This document shows, piece by piece, positions 1 through 8,026 of a stretch of DNA of 52,199 nucleotides. The translations under genes were made by a program, and so were the position numbers. Source of the DNA: Burkholderia paludis (GTDB lineage Bacteria > Pseudomonadota > Gammaproteobacteria > Burkholderiales > Burkholderiaceae). The first letter of the stretch is position 1. The number at the start of each line of letters is the position of its first letter. Location: positions 1-52,199 of the forward strand of contig NZ_JPGL01000071.1 of assembly GCF_000732615.1 (NCBI RefSeq). Reading direction: 5' to 3'. Below the pieces are notes generated by a model. The model was not told the DNA's origin. It worked only from the letters and a program-made list of their open reading frames with translations, and did no database searches.

Positions 1-191
1 CCGACCGATACCGCGATCACTTCGGTCGCGACGCCCGCTTCCTTCAGGCGCACCGCTTCTTCCACCGCGATTTCGTCGAACGGGTTCATCGACATCTTCA
101 CGTTCGCGATGTCGACACCCGTGTTGTCCGACTTCACGCGGACCTTCACGTTGTAATCGACCACTCTTTTCACTGGCACCAGGATTTTCAT
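1..191 (-). CDS. etfB: Electron transfer flavoprotein beta subunit, N-terminal part (runs off the window)
   Basis: EtfB pairs with EtfA to form the FAD/AMP-binding heterodimer that carries electrons from acyl-CoA and other dehydrogenases to ETF-ubiquinone oxidoreductase. The first 63 codons are visible. They begin MKILVPVKRVVDYNVKVRVK and continue through NPFDEIAVEEAVRLKE, the highly conserved EtfB N-terminus. The ATG is at 189-191 and the rest lies beyond position 1; etfA normally follows. A TAGAAT-like -10 hexamer on the same strand (228-233) could serve it, but no good -35 is visible. Identification is confident although only a quarter of the protein is present. Confidence 0.93.
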   Translation of the reverse strand, partial: MKILVPVKRVVDYNVKVRVKSDNTGVDIANVKMSMNPFDEIAVEEAVRLKEAGVATEVIAVSV

Positions 192-348
192 GCACACGCT
201 CCAAAGTTACGAATACGACCAGAGGCCATTCTATAGCGAGGCCTCATGACTGCGCGGCCAGGCGGCCCCAACCATCGTGGCTGTCGAGGATACCGCTTCT
301 TGGCGACGCGCCAATGATAGCGAACGGTCGTTCTATTTTAAAAGAGAA

Positions 349-375
349 AAAACCCGGACGCAAAGCCCGGGTTTT
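349..375 (-). terminator. Rho-independent terminator downstream of metQ
   Basis: The arms AAAACCCGG (349-357) and CCGGGTTTT (367-375) flank a 9-base loop. On the minus strand the stem ends in a run of T. It lies 45 bases past the metQ stop and so closes the metNIQ unit before etfB. It could also work in the other orientation. Confidence 0.8.
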
Positions 376-419
376 CGATCATCGACTCTAATCCCGCCGG
401 GCGTCCCGCGCTTCGTCCG

Positions 420-1214
420 TTACCAGGCGGCAATGACCGCGCCGCCGAACTTGCCTTCGATGAACTGCTTCACGTCGGCCGAATGATAGGCCGCGATCAG
501 TTTTGCAACCCACGGCTTGTTCCGGTCCGCCTCGCGAATCGCGAGGATGTTCGCGTACGGACCGTTCGGGCCCTCGATCGCGATCGCGTCCTGCTTCGGT
601 TTCAACCCCGCTTCCATCGCGTAGTTGGTGTTGATCGCGGCCGCGTCGACGTCGCCGAGCGAGCGCGGAATCTGCGCGGCATCGAGCTCGACGATCTTCA
701 GCTTGCGCGGATTATCGACGATATCGAGCGGCGTCGCCTTCAGCCCCGCATCCGCGCGCAGCTTCAGCACGCCCTGCTTCTGCAGCAACAGCAGCGCACG
801 GCCGCCATTGGTCGGATCGTTCGGCACCGCGACGCGCGCACCCGGCTTCAGCTCGGCCAGCGACTTCACGCGCTTCGAATAAATGCCCATCGGAAACGTG
901 ACGGTATCGGCGACCTTGATCAGCTTGTAGCCGCGATCCTTCACCTGCGCCTGCAGATACGGATCGTGCTGGTAGCTGTTGGCGTCGAGATCGCCCGACG
1001 CGAGAGCGGCGTTCGGCTGCACGTAATCGGAGAATTCGACGATGCGGATATCGAGGCCGCTCTTCGCCGCGACCTTCTTCACCACTTCCATGATCTGCGC
1101 GTGCGGCCCGCCCGTCACACCCACCTTGATGGTTTCGGCCTGCGCGTATGCGCCCGCGAACAACCCGGCCGCGCCCAGCGCCACCGCAAACTTCAGCATG
1201 AAGCGTCGTTGCAT
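420..1214 (-). CDS. metQ: Methionine ABC transporter substrate-binding protein MetQ
   Basis: This is the periplasmic D/L-methionine receptor of the MetNIQ importer (NlpA/MetQ family). It has 264 aa, the usual size. Residues 1-26 form a signal peptide with a basic MQRRF start, a hydrophobic stretch and an AYAQA cleavage site. The mature part starts ETIKVGVTGGPHAQIMEVVK and has the family landmarks NSYQHDPYLQAQ and VAVPNDPTNGGRALLLLQ. Unlike E. coli MetQ there is no lipobox cysteine in the leader, so it looks secreted rather than lipid-anchored. The ATG has an AGGGGA Shine-Dalgarno 6 bases upstream. It is the last gene of metN-metI-metQ and is followed by a terminator. Substrate is inferred from the complete operon. 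Confidence 0.93.
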   Translation of the reverse strand: MQRRFMLKFAVALGAAGLFAGAYAQAETIKVGVTGGPHAQIMEVVKKVAAKSGLDIRIVEFSDYVQPNAALASGDLDANSYQHDPYLQAQVKDRGYKLIKVADTVTFPMGIYSKRVKSLAELKPGARVAVPNDPTNGGRALLLLQKQGVLKLRADAGLKATPLDIVDNPRKLKIVELDAAQIPRSLGDVDAAAINTNYAMEAGLKPKQDAIAIEGPNGPYANILAIREADRNKPWVAKLIAAYHSADVKQFIEGKFGGAVIAAW

Positions 1215-1243
1215 CGTATGTCCCCTGATGGATCAGTTTCGTT

Positions 1244-1897
1244 TTATTTGTGGCTCAGCCGGCGGACGAGCCAGTCGCCGAACGACTGCACGATCTGCAC
1301 GAACACGATCAGGATCGCGACCACCGTCCACATCACTTCCGGCAAATAGCGCTGGTAGCCGTAGCGGATCCCGAGATCGCCGAGGCCGCCGCCGCCGATC
1401 GCACCGGCCATCGCCGAATAGCCGACCAGCGACACGAACGTGATCGTCAGGCCCGCCACGATGCCCGGCAGCGATTCGGGCAGCAGCACCTTGAACACGA
1501 TCTGCGACGTGGTCGCGCCCATCGATTGCGCGGCCTCGATCAGCCCGCGGTCGACTTCGCGCAGCGCCGTCTCGACCAGACGCGCGATGAACGGTGCGGC
1601 CGCGAGCGTCAACGGCACGACCGCCGCGGCCGTGCCGATCGACGAGCCCGTGACGAGCCGCGTAAACGGAATCACCGCGACCAGCAGGATGATGAACGGC
1701 GTCGAGCGGACGGCATTCACGACGCCGCCGAGCGCGCGGTTCACGGCGAGGTTCTGCAGCACGCCCTGCCGGTCGGTCAGGTAAAGCAGCACGCCGAGCG
1801 GCAGACCGACGAGCGCGCCGACCGCTCCGGAAATGCCGACCATGATCAGCGTCTCCCAGAACGACTGCACGAACATATCGAACATCTCACTCAACAT
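1244..1897 (-). CDS. metI: Methionine ABC transporter permease MetI
   Basis: Inner-membrane permease of the methionine importer, 217 aa, standard for MetI. Several hydrophobic segments are visible (about residues 15-40, 65-82, 88-108, 145-170 and 185-205). The EAA loop that docks to the ATPase is EAAQSMGATTSQIVFK, from residue 121. The first 11 bases overlap the end of metN, indicating translational coupling. A GGAGC ribosome-binding site lies inside the metN 3' end. metQ starts 29 bases downstream. All three components are intact. Confidence 0.95.
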   Translation of the reverse strand: MLSEMFDMFVQSFWETLIMVGISGAVGALVGLPLGVLLYLTDRQGVLQNLAVNRALGGVVNAVRSTPFIILLVAVIPFTRLVTGSSIGTAAAVVPLTLAAAPFIARLVETALREVDRGLIEAAQSMGATTSQIVFKVLLPESLPGIVAGLTITFVSLVGYSAMAGAIGGGGLGDLGIRYGYQRYLPEVMWTVVAILIVFVQIVQSFGDWLVRRLSHK

Positions 1898-2921
1898 ACG
1901 AAAGCTCCTCTACCACCACACCTTGTTCGCGCAGGAACGCGAGCGCCTGTCCGACCTTGCCCGGCTCGCCGCCCGCGAGCACCGCGAGCGAACCGAACGC
2001 CTGCCCCTGGATCTCGTCGATCTGGCCGTGCAGGATGTTGAAATCGAGCTCGTACCGGCGGATCGTTTCCGACAGGATCGGCTGGTCGACCCCCGAACCC
2101 GTGAATGCGAGCCGCAGCAGATGCCCGCTTCCCGCTTTCAGCCGCTCGGCCACGCGCGCCTTCAGCGCGGGCGGCAGCTCCTGCGCGATCACGTCGCCGA
2201 TCAGCGCGCGCGTCACTTCGTGATGCGGCTGCAGGAACACGTCGATCACGCGGCCTTCCTCGACCACGCGGCCCGCATCGAGCACCGCGACGCGATCGCA
2301 CACCTGCTTGATCACTTCCATCTGGTGCGTGATCAGCACGATCGTCAGGCCGAGCTCCCGATTGATGCGCTTCAACAGGTCGAGGATCGAGCGCGTGGTC
2401 TCGGGATCGAGCGCGGACGTCGCTTCGTCCGACAGCAGCACCTTCGGCTGGCTCGCGAGCGCACGGGCGATGCCGACGCGCTGCTTCTGGCCACCGCTGA
2501 TCTGCGACGGATAACGATCCTTCTGTGCGGACAGCCCGACGAGATCGAGCAGCGGCAGCACGGCGGCCTCGATGTCGGCACGGCTTGCGCCGGCCAGCTC
2601 GAGCGGCAGCGCGACGTTGTCGAACACCGTGCGCGACGACAGCAGGTTGAAGTGCTGGAAGATCATGCCGATCTCGCGGCGCGCCTCGCGCAGCGCACCG
2701 GCCGGCAGCATCGTGAGGTCGCGCCCGCCGACGACCACGTTGCCTTCGGTCGGCCGGGTGAGCAGGTTGATGGTGCGCACGAGCGTGCTCTTGCCGGCGC
2801 CGCTTCGGCCGATGATGCCGAACACCTCGCCCTGCGGAATCGTCAGGTTGACGTTGTGCAGCGCTTCGACCCAGCCGCTCGGCCCGGGGAACCGCTGCGA
2901 AAGATTGCGTAATTCGATCAT
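1887..2921 (-). CDS. metN: Methionine ABC transporter ATP-binding protein MetN
   Basis: ATPase that powers methionine import, 344 aa. The Walker A motif GRSGAGKST is at residues 38-46, the ABC signature ISGGQKQRVGIARAL starts at 141, and Walker B VLLSDEATSALD is at 161-172. The C-terminal ~80 residues fit the NIL/ACT-like domain that lets intracellular methionine inhibit transport. The start MIELRNLSQRFPG matches the family. The sequence before the ATG is odd: there is no Shine-Dalgarno, and a GC-rich hairpin with a T-rich tail ends only 13 bases upstream (see the leader entry), so expression may be controlled at the leader. First gene of metNIQ. Confidence 0.95.
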   Translation of the reverse strand: MIELRNLSQRFPGPSGWVEALHNVNLTIPQGEVFGIIGRSGAGKSTLVRTINLLTRPTEGNVVVGGRDLTMLPAGALREARREIGMIFQHFNLLSSRTVFDNVALPLELAGASRADIEAAVLPLLDLVGLSAQKDRYPSQISGGQKQRVGIARALASQPKVLLSDEATSALDPETTRSILDLLKRINRELGLTIVLITHQMEVIKQVCDRVAVLDAGRVVEEGRVIDVFLQPHHEVTRALIGDVIAQELPPALKARVAERLKAGSGHLLRLAFTGSGVDQPILSETIRRYELDFNILHGQIDEIQGQAFGSLAVLAGGEPGKVGQALAFLREQGVVVEELSYVE

Positions 2922-2923
2922 GT

Positions 2924-2968
2924 AAACAAAACGACGGCCGGCCGACGAGTTGGCCCGTCAGCCGGCCG
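2924..2968 (-). promoter_or_regulatory. Terminator-like hairpin in the metN leader (candidate attenuator)
   Basis: On the minus strand the arms CGGCCGGC (2961-2968) and GCCGGCCG (2935-2942) enclose a second 4-bp stem (2956-2959 with 2944-2947). Three bases later comes TTTTGTTT (2924-2931), just before the metN ATG. The order hairpin then T-tract on the metN strand looks like an intrinsic terminator lying ahead of the ORF. A small 4-bp hairpin (2988-2991 with 2998-3001) lies further upstream. I do not recognise a known SAM or SAH riboswitch fold. Confidence 0.45.
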
Positions 2969-3018
2969 CCGATGCATCTGGAGTAGCCGGTGATTTTACC
3001 GCAAACCCCTCATTCCAC

Positions 3019-3046
3019 TTAATAATCGATTTCGATCTTTTCATAA
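3019..3046 (-). promoter_or_regulatory. Candidate metN promoter with internal operator-like palindrome
   Basis: On the minus strand TTATGA (3041-3046) and TATTAA (3019-3024) are separated by 16 bases, giving a plausible -35/-10 pair. The spacer contains the inverted repeat ATCGA-TT-TCGAT (3025-3036), a good place for a repressor. Predicted transcription would start near 3011, leaving a leader of about 90 nt. Which regulator binds is unknown. Confidence 0.4.
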
Positions 3047-3139
3047 CTGCACGAAATTAGAGGAGCGCTGCTGGCGCGCCTCGACAAGGCCGCGTCTATG
3101 ATCCGGAACACACATGCAAAACAAAAGGGGACCCGCCAG

Positions 3140-4060
3140 ATGACCGCCACCACCACGCCGGCCGCCGCGCCCGCCGCCGCCGGACCGACGCCTTCGTTGC
3201 CGCCCGCGCCGACCCTCGGCCGGCTGCGCACCGCGGACGGGCTCGAACTGGCGTCGTACCGCTGGGCGGCCGGCGACGGTACCGCGCCGCCGCGCGCGAC
3301 GATCGCGCTCGTGCACGGCCTCGCCGAACACGCGGGCCGCTATGCCGCCCTCGCCGGCCGGCTGAACGCAGCCGGCATCGACGTGCTCGCGGTCGATCTG
3401 CGCGGGCACGGCCAGTCGCCCGGCAAGCGCGCGTGGGTCGAGCGTTTCGACGGCTACCTGAACGATGCGGATGCGCTGGTCGCCGAAGCAGCACGCGGCA
3501 GTACGCCGCTGTTCCTGATGGGGCACAGCATGGGCGGCGCGGTCGCGGCGCTGTACGCGATCGAACGCGCGCCGGCACGCGGCCACGCGCTGGCCGGGCT
3601 CGTGCTGTCGAGCCCGGCGCTCGCGCCCGGACGCGACGTGCCGCGCTGGATGCTCGCAGTGAGCCGTGTCATCAGCCGCGTATGGCCGACCTTCCCCGCG
3701 ATCAAGATCGATGCGGCGTTGCTGTCGCGCGATCCGGCCATCGTCGCGGCCAATCGTGCCGATCCGCTCGTGCATCACGGTGCGGTGCCCGCGCGCACCG
3801 GCGCGGAAATACTCGACGCGATGGCGCGTATCGAAAGCGGCCGCAGCGCGCTGCGCGTACCGGTGCTCGTCTATCACGGCACCGAGGACAAGCTGACCGA
3901 ACCCGACGGCAGCCGTGCGTTCGGCGCGCGCGTCGGCTCGCCCGATCGTACGCTGACGCTATACGAAGGCGGCTTTCACGAAACGATGAACGATCTCGAG
4001 CGCGATCGCGTGATCGATGCGCTGATCGCCTGGCTTCACGCGCGCGTGCCGGCGCGCTGA
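3140..4060 (+). CDS. Alpha/beta hydrolase, lysophospholipase / monoacylglycerol lipase type
   Basis: Serine hydrolase of the lysophospholipase (PldB/MGL-like, Hydrolase_4) family, probably cutting monoacylglycerols or lysophospholipids in the cytosol. The nucleophile elbow GHSMGG puts the catalytic serine at residue 130. The oxyanion segment ALVHGLAEHAGRYAALA and the catalytic-His region GGFHETMND near the C-terminus are present. I start at 3140 because AAAAGGGGA precedes it by about 8 bases; a longer in-frame ATG at 3098 lacks such a site. Length is then 306 aa. The first ~25 residues are Ala/Pro-rich and probably disordered. It converges on the deacetylase gene with 27 bases between. Substrate is not deducible. 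Confidence 0.88.
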   Translation: MTATTTPAAAPAAAGPTPSLPPAPTLGRLRTADGLELASYRWAAGDGTAPPRATIALVHGLAEHAGRYAALAGRLNAAGIDVLAVDLRGHGQSPGKRAWVERFDGYLNDADALVAEAARGSTPLFLMGHSMGGAVAALYAIERAPARGHALAGLVLSSPALAPGRDVPRWMLAVSRVISRVWPTFPAIKIDAALLSRDPAIVAANRADPLVHHGAVPARTGAEILDAMARIESGRSALRVPVLVYHGTEDKLTEPDGSRAFGARVGSPDRTLTLYEGGFHETMNDLERDRVIDALIAWLHARVPAR

Positions 4061-4087
4061 ACGCACATGGCGCCGGCCGACCGGATG

Positions 4088-5011
4088 TCAGATGCCGGCC
4101 AGCACCCGCAGGTGCGCGACGACGCTGCGCCCGAGCGCGGACAGGTTGTAGCCGCCTTCGAGACAGCTCACGATGCGGCCCTGCGCATGCCGGCGCGCCA
4201 CGTCGACGATCTGCGCGGTCAGCCACTCGAAATCCGCCTCGACGAGGCCGAGGCCGCCGATGTCGTCCTCGCGATGCGCATCGAAACCGGCCGACACGAA
4301 CAGCATCTGCGGCTTGAAAGCGTCGAGGCGCGGCAGCCAGAACATGTCGACCGCTTCGCGGATCGCCATCCCGTTGCTGCGCGCGGGCATCGGCAGGTTG
4401 ACCATGTTCGGCGCCTGGTGATCGACGCCCGAGAACGGATACAGCGGATGCTGAAAAAAGCTGCACATCAGCACGCGCTCGTCGTTCGCGAACGCGGCCT
4501 CGGTGCCGTTGCCGTGATGTACGTCGAAATCGATGATCGCGACACGCTCGATACCGTGTACGTCGAGCGCGTGCCGCGCGGCGATCGCGACATTGTTGAA
4601 GAAGCAGAAGCCCATCGCGCGCGCGGGCTCCGCATGGTGGCCGGGCGGGCGGACGCTGCAGAACGCATTCGCGTAGCGGCCTTCGATCACCGCGTCGGTC
4701 GCCGCGATCGCGGCGCCGGCCGCGCGCAGCGCCGCGCGCCACGTATCGCGGTTCATCAGCGTATCGGGATCGATCTCGACATAGCCGTCGACCGGCGTCA
4801 TGCTTCGGATGTAGTCGATGTGCGCCTGCGTATGCACCCGGCCCAGCGCCACCTCGCTCGCGAACGGGGCGGTTTCGTGCACGATCAGGTCGTCGATGCG
4901 GCTCGCGATCAGTTGATCCTGGATCGCCGACAGGCGGGCCGGGCATTCCGGATGCCATTCCCCCATCTCGTGCAGCATGCAGTCGGGGTGCGTATAGAAA
5001 GCGGTTGCCAT
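4088..5011 (-). CDS. Histone deacetylase family protein (HDAC-like amidohydrolase)
   Basis: Zinc-dependent deacetylase/amidohydrolase of the arginase-deacetylase fold (acetoin utilization AcuC, HDAC and acetylpolyamine amidohydrolase group), 307 aa. Motifs in order are HPECPARL (20-27), GRVHT (57-61), RPPGHHAEP (121-129, the His pair of the charge relay), DFDVHHGNGT (161-170, with D163 and H165 as likely zinc ligands), and SAGFDAHREDDIGGLGL (third metal Asp). All catalytic residues are kept, so it should be active. Bacterial members act on acetylated lysine, polyamines or other amides, and the natural substrate cannot be read here. It is divergent from mltB across 169 bases and converges with the hydrolase gene. 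Confidence 0.9.
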   Translation of the reverse strand: MATAFYTHPDCMLHEMGEWHPECPARLSAIQDQLIASRIDDLIVHETAPFASEVALGRVHTQAHIDYIRSMTPVDGYVEIDPDTLMNRDTWRAALRAAGAAIAATDAVIEGRYANAFCSVRPPGHHAEPARAMGFCFFNNVAIAARHALDVHGIERVAIIDFDVHHGNGTEAAFANDERVLMCSFFQHPLYPFSGVDHQAPNMVNLPMPARSNGMAIREAVDMFWLPRLDAFKPQMLFVSAGFDAHREDDIGGLGLVEADFEWLTAQIVDVARRHAQGRIVSCLEGGYNLSALGRSVVAHLRVLAGI

Positions 5012-5180
5012 AAGCTGTCATCCGCGACGCGCGGTGCGCCGCAGGTCTCCATCAATGATGTCCATCGTCTGCCGCGAATTCGCCGCTAACTTACCACAAC
5101 GGGGGCCCGCCACGCCCCGACGCGCCGGATCCGTCGGGTATACTGCGCCGAACCCAATCGCCCTGTCCGCCCGCTTCGAC

Positions 5181-6398
5181 ATGAATTCCAGCAAGCCTGC
5201 CGCCCTTCTTTCCGCGCTGTTCCGTGTTCGCGTCCCGCTCGTCGCGGCCGCTGTCGTCGCGACCCTCGGCGCCGCGCCGGCCGTCGCACAGACGAAGCCC
5301 GCGAAGCCAGCCGGCACGCTCGTCGCACAAGGCCAGCCGCAGCAGCCGACGCCGCCGGGCCAGACCTTCGAAGAGGAAATCGTTCCGCAGCGTTACGCGA
5401 ACAATGCGAAAGTCGATGCGTTCATCGACGAGATCGCGGGCCGCAACGGCTTCGATCCGGCGAGCCTGCATGCGCTGTTCTCGCGCGTCAGCTACTCGGC
5501 AACGGCCGTCAAGCTCGTGAGGCCCGCTCCGTCGCCGACGGTCAAGAACTGGCGCGTCTATCGCTCGCGCTTCATCGAACCGATCCGGATCAATGCGGGC
5601 GTGAAATTCTGGAAGGCGAACCAGGCAACGCTGCAGCGCGCGGCCGAGCAGTTCGGCGTGCCGCCCGAGGTGATCGTCGGCATCATCGGCGTCGAAACGA
5701 TCTACGGCCGCTACATGGGCAATTTCCGCGTGCTCGACGCGCTGACGACGCTGACGTTCGACTATCCGGACACGCCGAATCGCGACAGCCGCCAGGCAAC
5801 GTTCCGCAAGAATCTCGAGGACTTCCTGGTCTGGACTCGCGACAACCAGCTCGACCCGGCCACCGTGCTCGGCTCGTATACGGGCGCGATCGGGATCCCG
5901 CAGTTCCTGCCGAGCAGCATCCGCGAATATGCGGTCGACTTCGATGGCACGGGGCATGTCGACCTGCGCAGCAGTCCTGCCGACGCCATCGGCAGCGTCG
6001 CGAACTACCTGAAGCAGCACGGCTGGGAAACCGACCGCCCCGTGGTCTGGCAGATCACGCCCGATACGGGCAGCCTGGGCATCGCACAGGCCGCCGCCGA
6101 CGGCCAGCCGGAGCCGCACTGGGCGCTGTCGCAACTGCTGCGCGCGGGCATGACGCTGAACGAACCGGCGGTCGACATCACCGCCGAGGGCGGCACGTCG
6201 GTCACGGTGGTCGACCTGCCGTCGCCGGGCCGTGCAACCGAATACATGCTCGGCCTGAAGAATTTCTACGTGCTGACCCGCTACAACCGCAGCTTCTTCT
6301 ACGCACTCACCGTGTACCAGCTCGGCGAGGCCGTGAAGGCACAGATGGAAGCGAGCGGCGCCCTTCAGCCGAGCGCCACCGATTCGCAGTCGCAGTAA
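5181..6398 (+). CDS. mltB: Membrane-bound lytic murein transglycosylase B
   Basis: Peptidoglycan lytic transglycosylase (GH103/SLT_2), cutting MurNAc-GlcNAc bonds to leave 1,6-anhydroMurNAc. It has 405 aa from the ATG at 5181; an upstream in-frame ATG at 5034 would add residues that do not look like a leader. The signal peptide MNSSKPAALLSALFRVRVPL is followed by AAAVVATLGAAPAVAQ, without a clear lipobox, so it may be soluble in the periplasm. The catalytic Glu is E172 in GVETIYGRYMGN. IGIPQFLPSSIREYAVDFDG and SVANYLKQHGWE are standard MltB segments. A TATACT -10-like box (5139-5144) lies 37 bases upstream without a clear -35. A bidirectional terminator follows. Confidence 0.93.
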   Translation: MNSSKPAALLSALFRVRVPLVAAAVVATLGAAPAVAQTKPAKPAGTLVAQGQPQQPTPPGQTFEEEIVPQRYANNAKVDAFIDEIAGRNGFDPASLHALFSRVSYSATAVKLVRPAPSPTVKNWRVYRSRFIEPIRINAGVKFWKANQATLQRAAEQFGVPPEVIVGIIGVETIYGRYMGNFRVLDALTTLTFDYPDTPNRDSRQATFRKNLEDFLVWTRDNQLDPATVLGSYTGAIGIPQFLPSSIREYAVDFDGTGHVDLRSSPADAIGSVANYLKQHGWETDRPVVWQITPDTGSLGIAQAAADGQPEPHWALSQLLRAGMTLNEPAVDITAEGGTSVTVVDLPSPGRATEYMLGLKNFYVLTRYNRSFFYALTVYQLGEAVKAQMEASGALQPSATDSQSQ

Positions 6399-6414
6399 GC
6401 ACCGACCGCCCAAC

Positions 6415-6445
6415 AAAAAAGCGCCGCGTATGCGGCGCTTTTTTG
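6415..6445. terminator. Bidirectional terminator between mltB and cysM
   Basis: GCGCCGC (6421-6427) pairs with GCGGCGC (6432-6438) around a GTAT loop. Six A precede the stem and a T-run follows it, so it can end transcripts from both converging genes. Confidence 0.9.
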
Positions 6446-6476
6446 TTGCGTGCGCACGGCGCACGGCTGCCCGGGG

Positions 6477-7379
6477 TCAGGCGGGAAACACGCCCGTGGA
6501 CAGGTAGCGGTCGCCGCGATCGCAAACGATGAACACGATCGTCGCATTCTCGACCTGGCGCGCGATGCGCAACGCGACTTCGCATGCGCCGCCCGACGAA
6601 ATGCCCGCGAAGATGCCCTCGACCGCGGCGAGCCGGCGCGCCATCGTTTCCGATGCGGCCTGGCTCACGCTCTCGACGCGGTCGACGCGGCTGCGATCGA
6701 AGATGGTCGGCATGTACGCCTCCGGCCACTTGCGGATGCCCGGAATGCGCGAACCGTCTTCCGGCTGGGCACCGACGATCTCGATCGCCGGATTCTGTTC
6801 CTTCAGGTAGCGCGACGTGCCCATGATCGTGCCCGTCGTGCCCATTGCCGACACGAAGTGAGTGACGCGCCCTTCGGTATCGCGCCAGATCTCCGGGCCC
6901 GTGCCTTCGTAATGCGCAACCGGATTGTCGGGGTTCGCGAACTGGTCGAGGATCACGCCCTTGCCTTCGCGCTGCATCTCGTCGGCGAGATCGCGCGCCA
7001 GTTCCATCCCGCCCTTCACGGGCGTCAGGATGATCTCGGCGCCATATGCAGCCATGCTCTGGCGACGCTCGACCGACAGGTCCTCCGGCATGATCAGCAC
7101 CATCTTGTAGCCGCGGATTGCCGCCGCCATCGCGAGCGCGATGCCCGTGTTGCCGCTCGTCGCCTCGATCAGCGTGTCGCCCGGCTTGATGCGCCCGCGC
7201 GCCTCGGCCTTGCTGATCATCGACAGCGCCGGGCGATCCTTCACGGAACCGGCCGGATTGTTGCCTTCGAGCTTCGCGAGCACCACGTTGTTGCGTGCGC
7301 GAATCTCGTCGTCCGGCAAGCGGACCAGTTGCACGAGCGGCGTATTGCCGATCGTGTCTTCGATAGTTTTGTAAGCCAT
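6477..7379 (-). CDS. cysM: Cysteine synthase B (O-acetylserine sulfhydrylase B)
   Basis: PLP enzyme making L-cysteine from O-acetylserine and sulfide or thiosulfate, 300 aa. The start MAYKTIEDTIGNTPLVQLVR is the classical CysM N-terminus, so the much longer open frame to 7700 is rejected. PLP lysine K47 sits in NPAGSVKDRP; TSGNTG binds the substrate carboxylate and MGTTGTIMGTSRYL holds the phosphate. CysM proteins are shorter than CysK and can use thiosulfate; assignment to CysM rests on length and on the sequence around K47. It is the last gene of the leftward cluster, and the comEA terminator about 135 bases upstream suggests its own promoter. Confidence 0.94.
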   Translation of the reverse strand: MAYKTIEDTIGNTPLVQLVRLPDDEIRARNNVVLAKLEGNNPAGSVKDRPALSMISKAEARGRIKPGDTLIEATSGNTGIALAMAAAIRGYKMVLIMPEDLSVERRQSMAAYGAEIILTPVKGGMELARDLADEMQREGKGVILDQFANPDNPVAHYEGTGPEIWRDTEGRVTHFVSAMGTTGTIMGTSRYLKEQNPAIEIVGAQPEDGSRIPGIRKWPEAYMPTIFDRSRVDRVESVSQAASETMARRLAAVEGIFAGISSGGACEVALRIARQVENATIVFIVCDRGDRYLSTGVFPA

Positions 7380-7513
7380 GGAGAGACCGTGAGTACGTGG
7401 CAGATCAATCGGTCGATTGTAAACCACCCCCGCCGCTCGCGCCGGCAACCCCGCTGCGACGATGGAATACGCCGCCGCGCGACGCATGGTCGCAACGTAT
7501 GCCGCCCACACGC

Positions 7514-7537
7514 AAAAAACCCGCGGCACGCCGCGGG
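7514..7537 (-). terminator. Terminator downstream of the ComEA-like gene
   Basis: CCCGCGG (7520-7526) and CCGCGGG (7531-7537) form a stem with loop CACG. On the minus strand it is followed by six T (7514-7519). It lies 56 bases beyond the stop codon at 7594. Confidence 0.85.
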
Positions 7538-7593
7538 AAGCCGTCGCAACGACGGCGACTGAAGGAGCCGTTGTGCCTGTGGCGCGCGACGCG

Positions 7594-7953
7594 TTACTTC
7601 TGCGCGGTACGCGCAGGTGCAGGCGCCGCCGCGGGCCGGGTTGCCGCCGGCTTGCCCGCGGCCGGCGTGGCCGGCGTGGCCGCGCCCGTGCCGGCCGCAC
7701 CGATCGTCAGCCCTTCCTGCTGCAGCCGCTCGACGGTATGGCCGCCCATGCCCTTCACGCGCGAGGCGAGATCTTCCGCATTCCTGAACGGGCCGCGTGC
7801 GCCGCGTTCGTCGAGAATCGCCCTGGCCCGCGCCGGACCGATGCCCTTGATGCCGACGAGCGCATCCTCGCTCGCGGTATTGACGTCGACGGCCGCCCAG
7901 GCCGACGCGATCATGCCGAGCAGCGCCGCCGCGGCAAACCATTTCCTGATCAT
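7594..7953 (-). CDS. comEA: ComEA family helix-hairpin-helix DNA-binding protein
   Basis: Small secreted HhH protein related to ComEA, the periplasmic DNA receptor that ratchets incoming DNA during natural transformation. The start MIRKWFAAAALLGMIASAWA at 7953 gives a signal peptide and a mature protein of about 100 aa. The mature part opens with VDVNTASEDALVGIKGIGPA, the typical ComEA HhH (GIKGIGPARA), then a second helical element around LASRVKGMGG. The C-terminal ~40 residues are an Ala/Pro/Thr-rich tail with little predicted structure. The open frame reaches 8067, but the upstream part has no leader character. It lies between hldD and cysM, and no other competence gene is nearby. Confidence 0.85.
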   Translation of the reverse strand: MIRKWFAAAALLGMIASAWAAVDVNTASEDALVGIKGIGPARARAILDERGARGPFRNAEDLASRVKGMGGHTVERLQQEGLTIGAAGTGAATPATPAAGKPAATRPAAAPAPARTAQK

Positions 7954-8026
7954 GTGCTGGATCTCCGATGAAAGCGGCCGGCGGCTGCCGACCGTGAGAC
8001 CCAGTCTATCGATGCAACGCTTCCGC

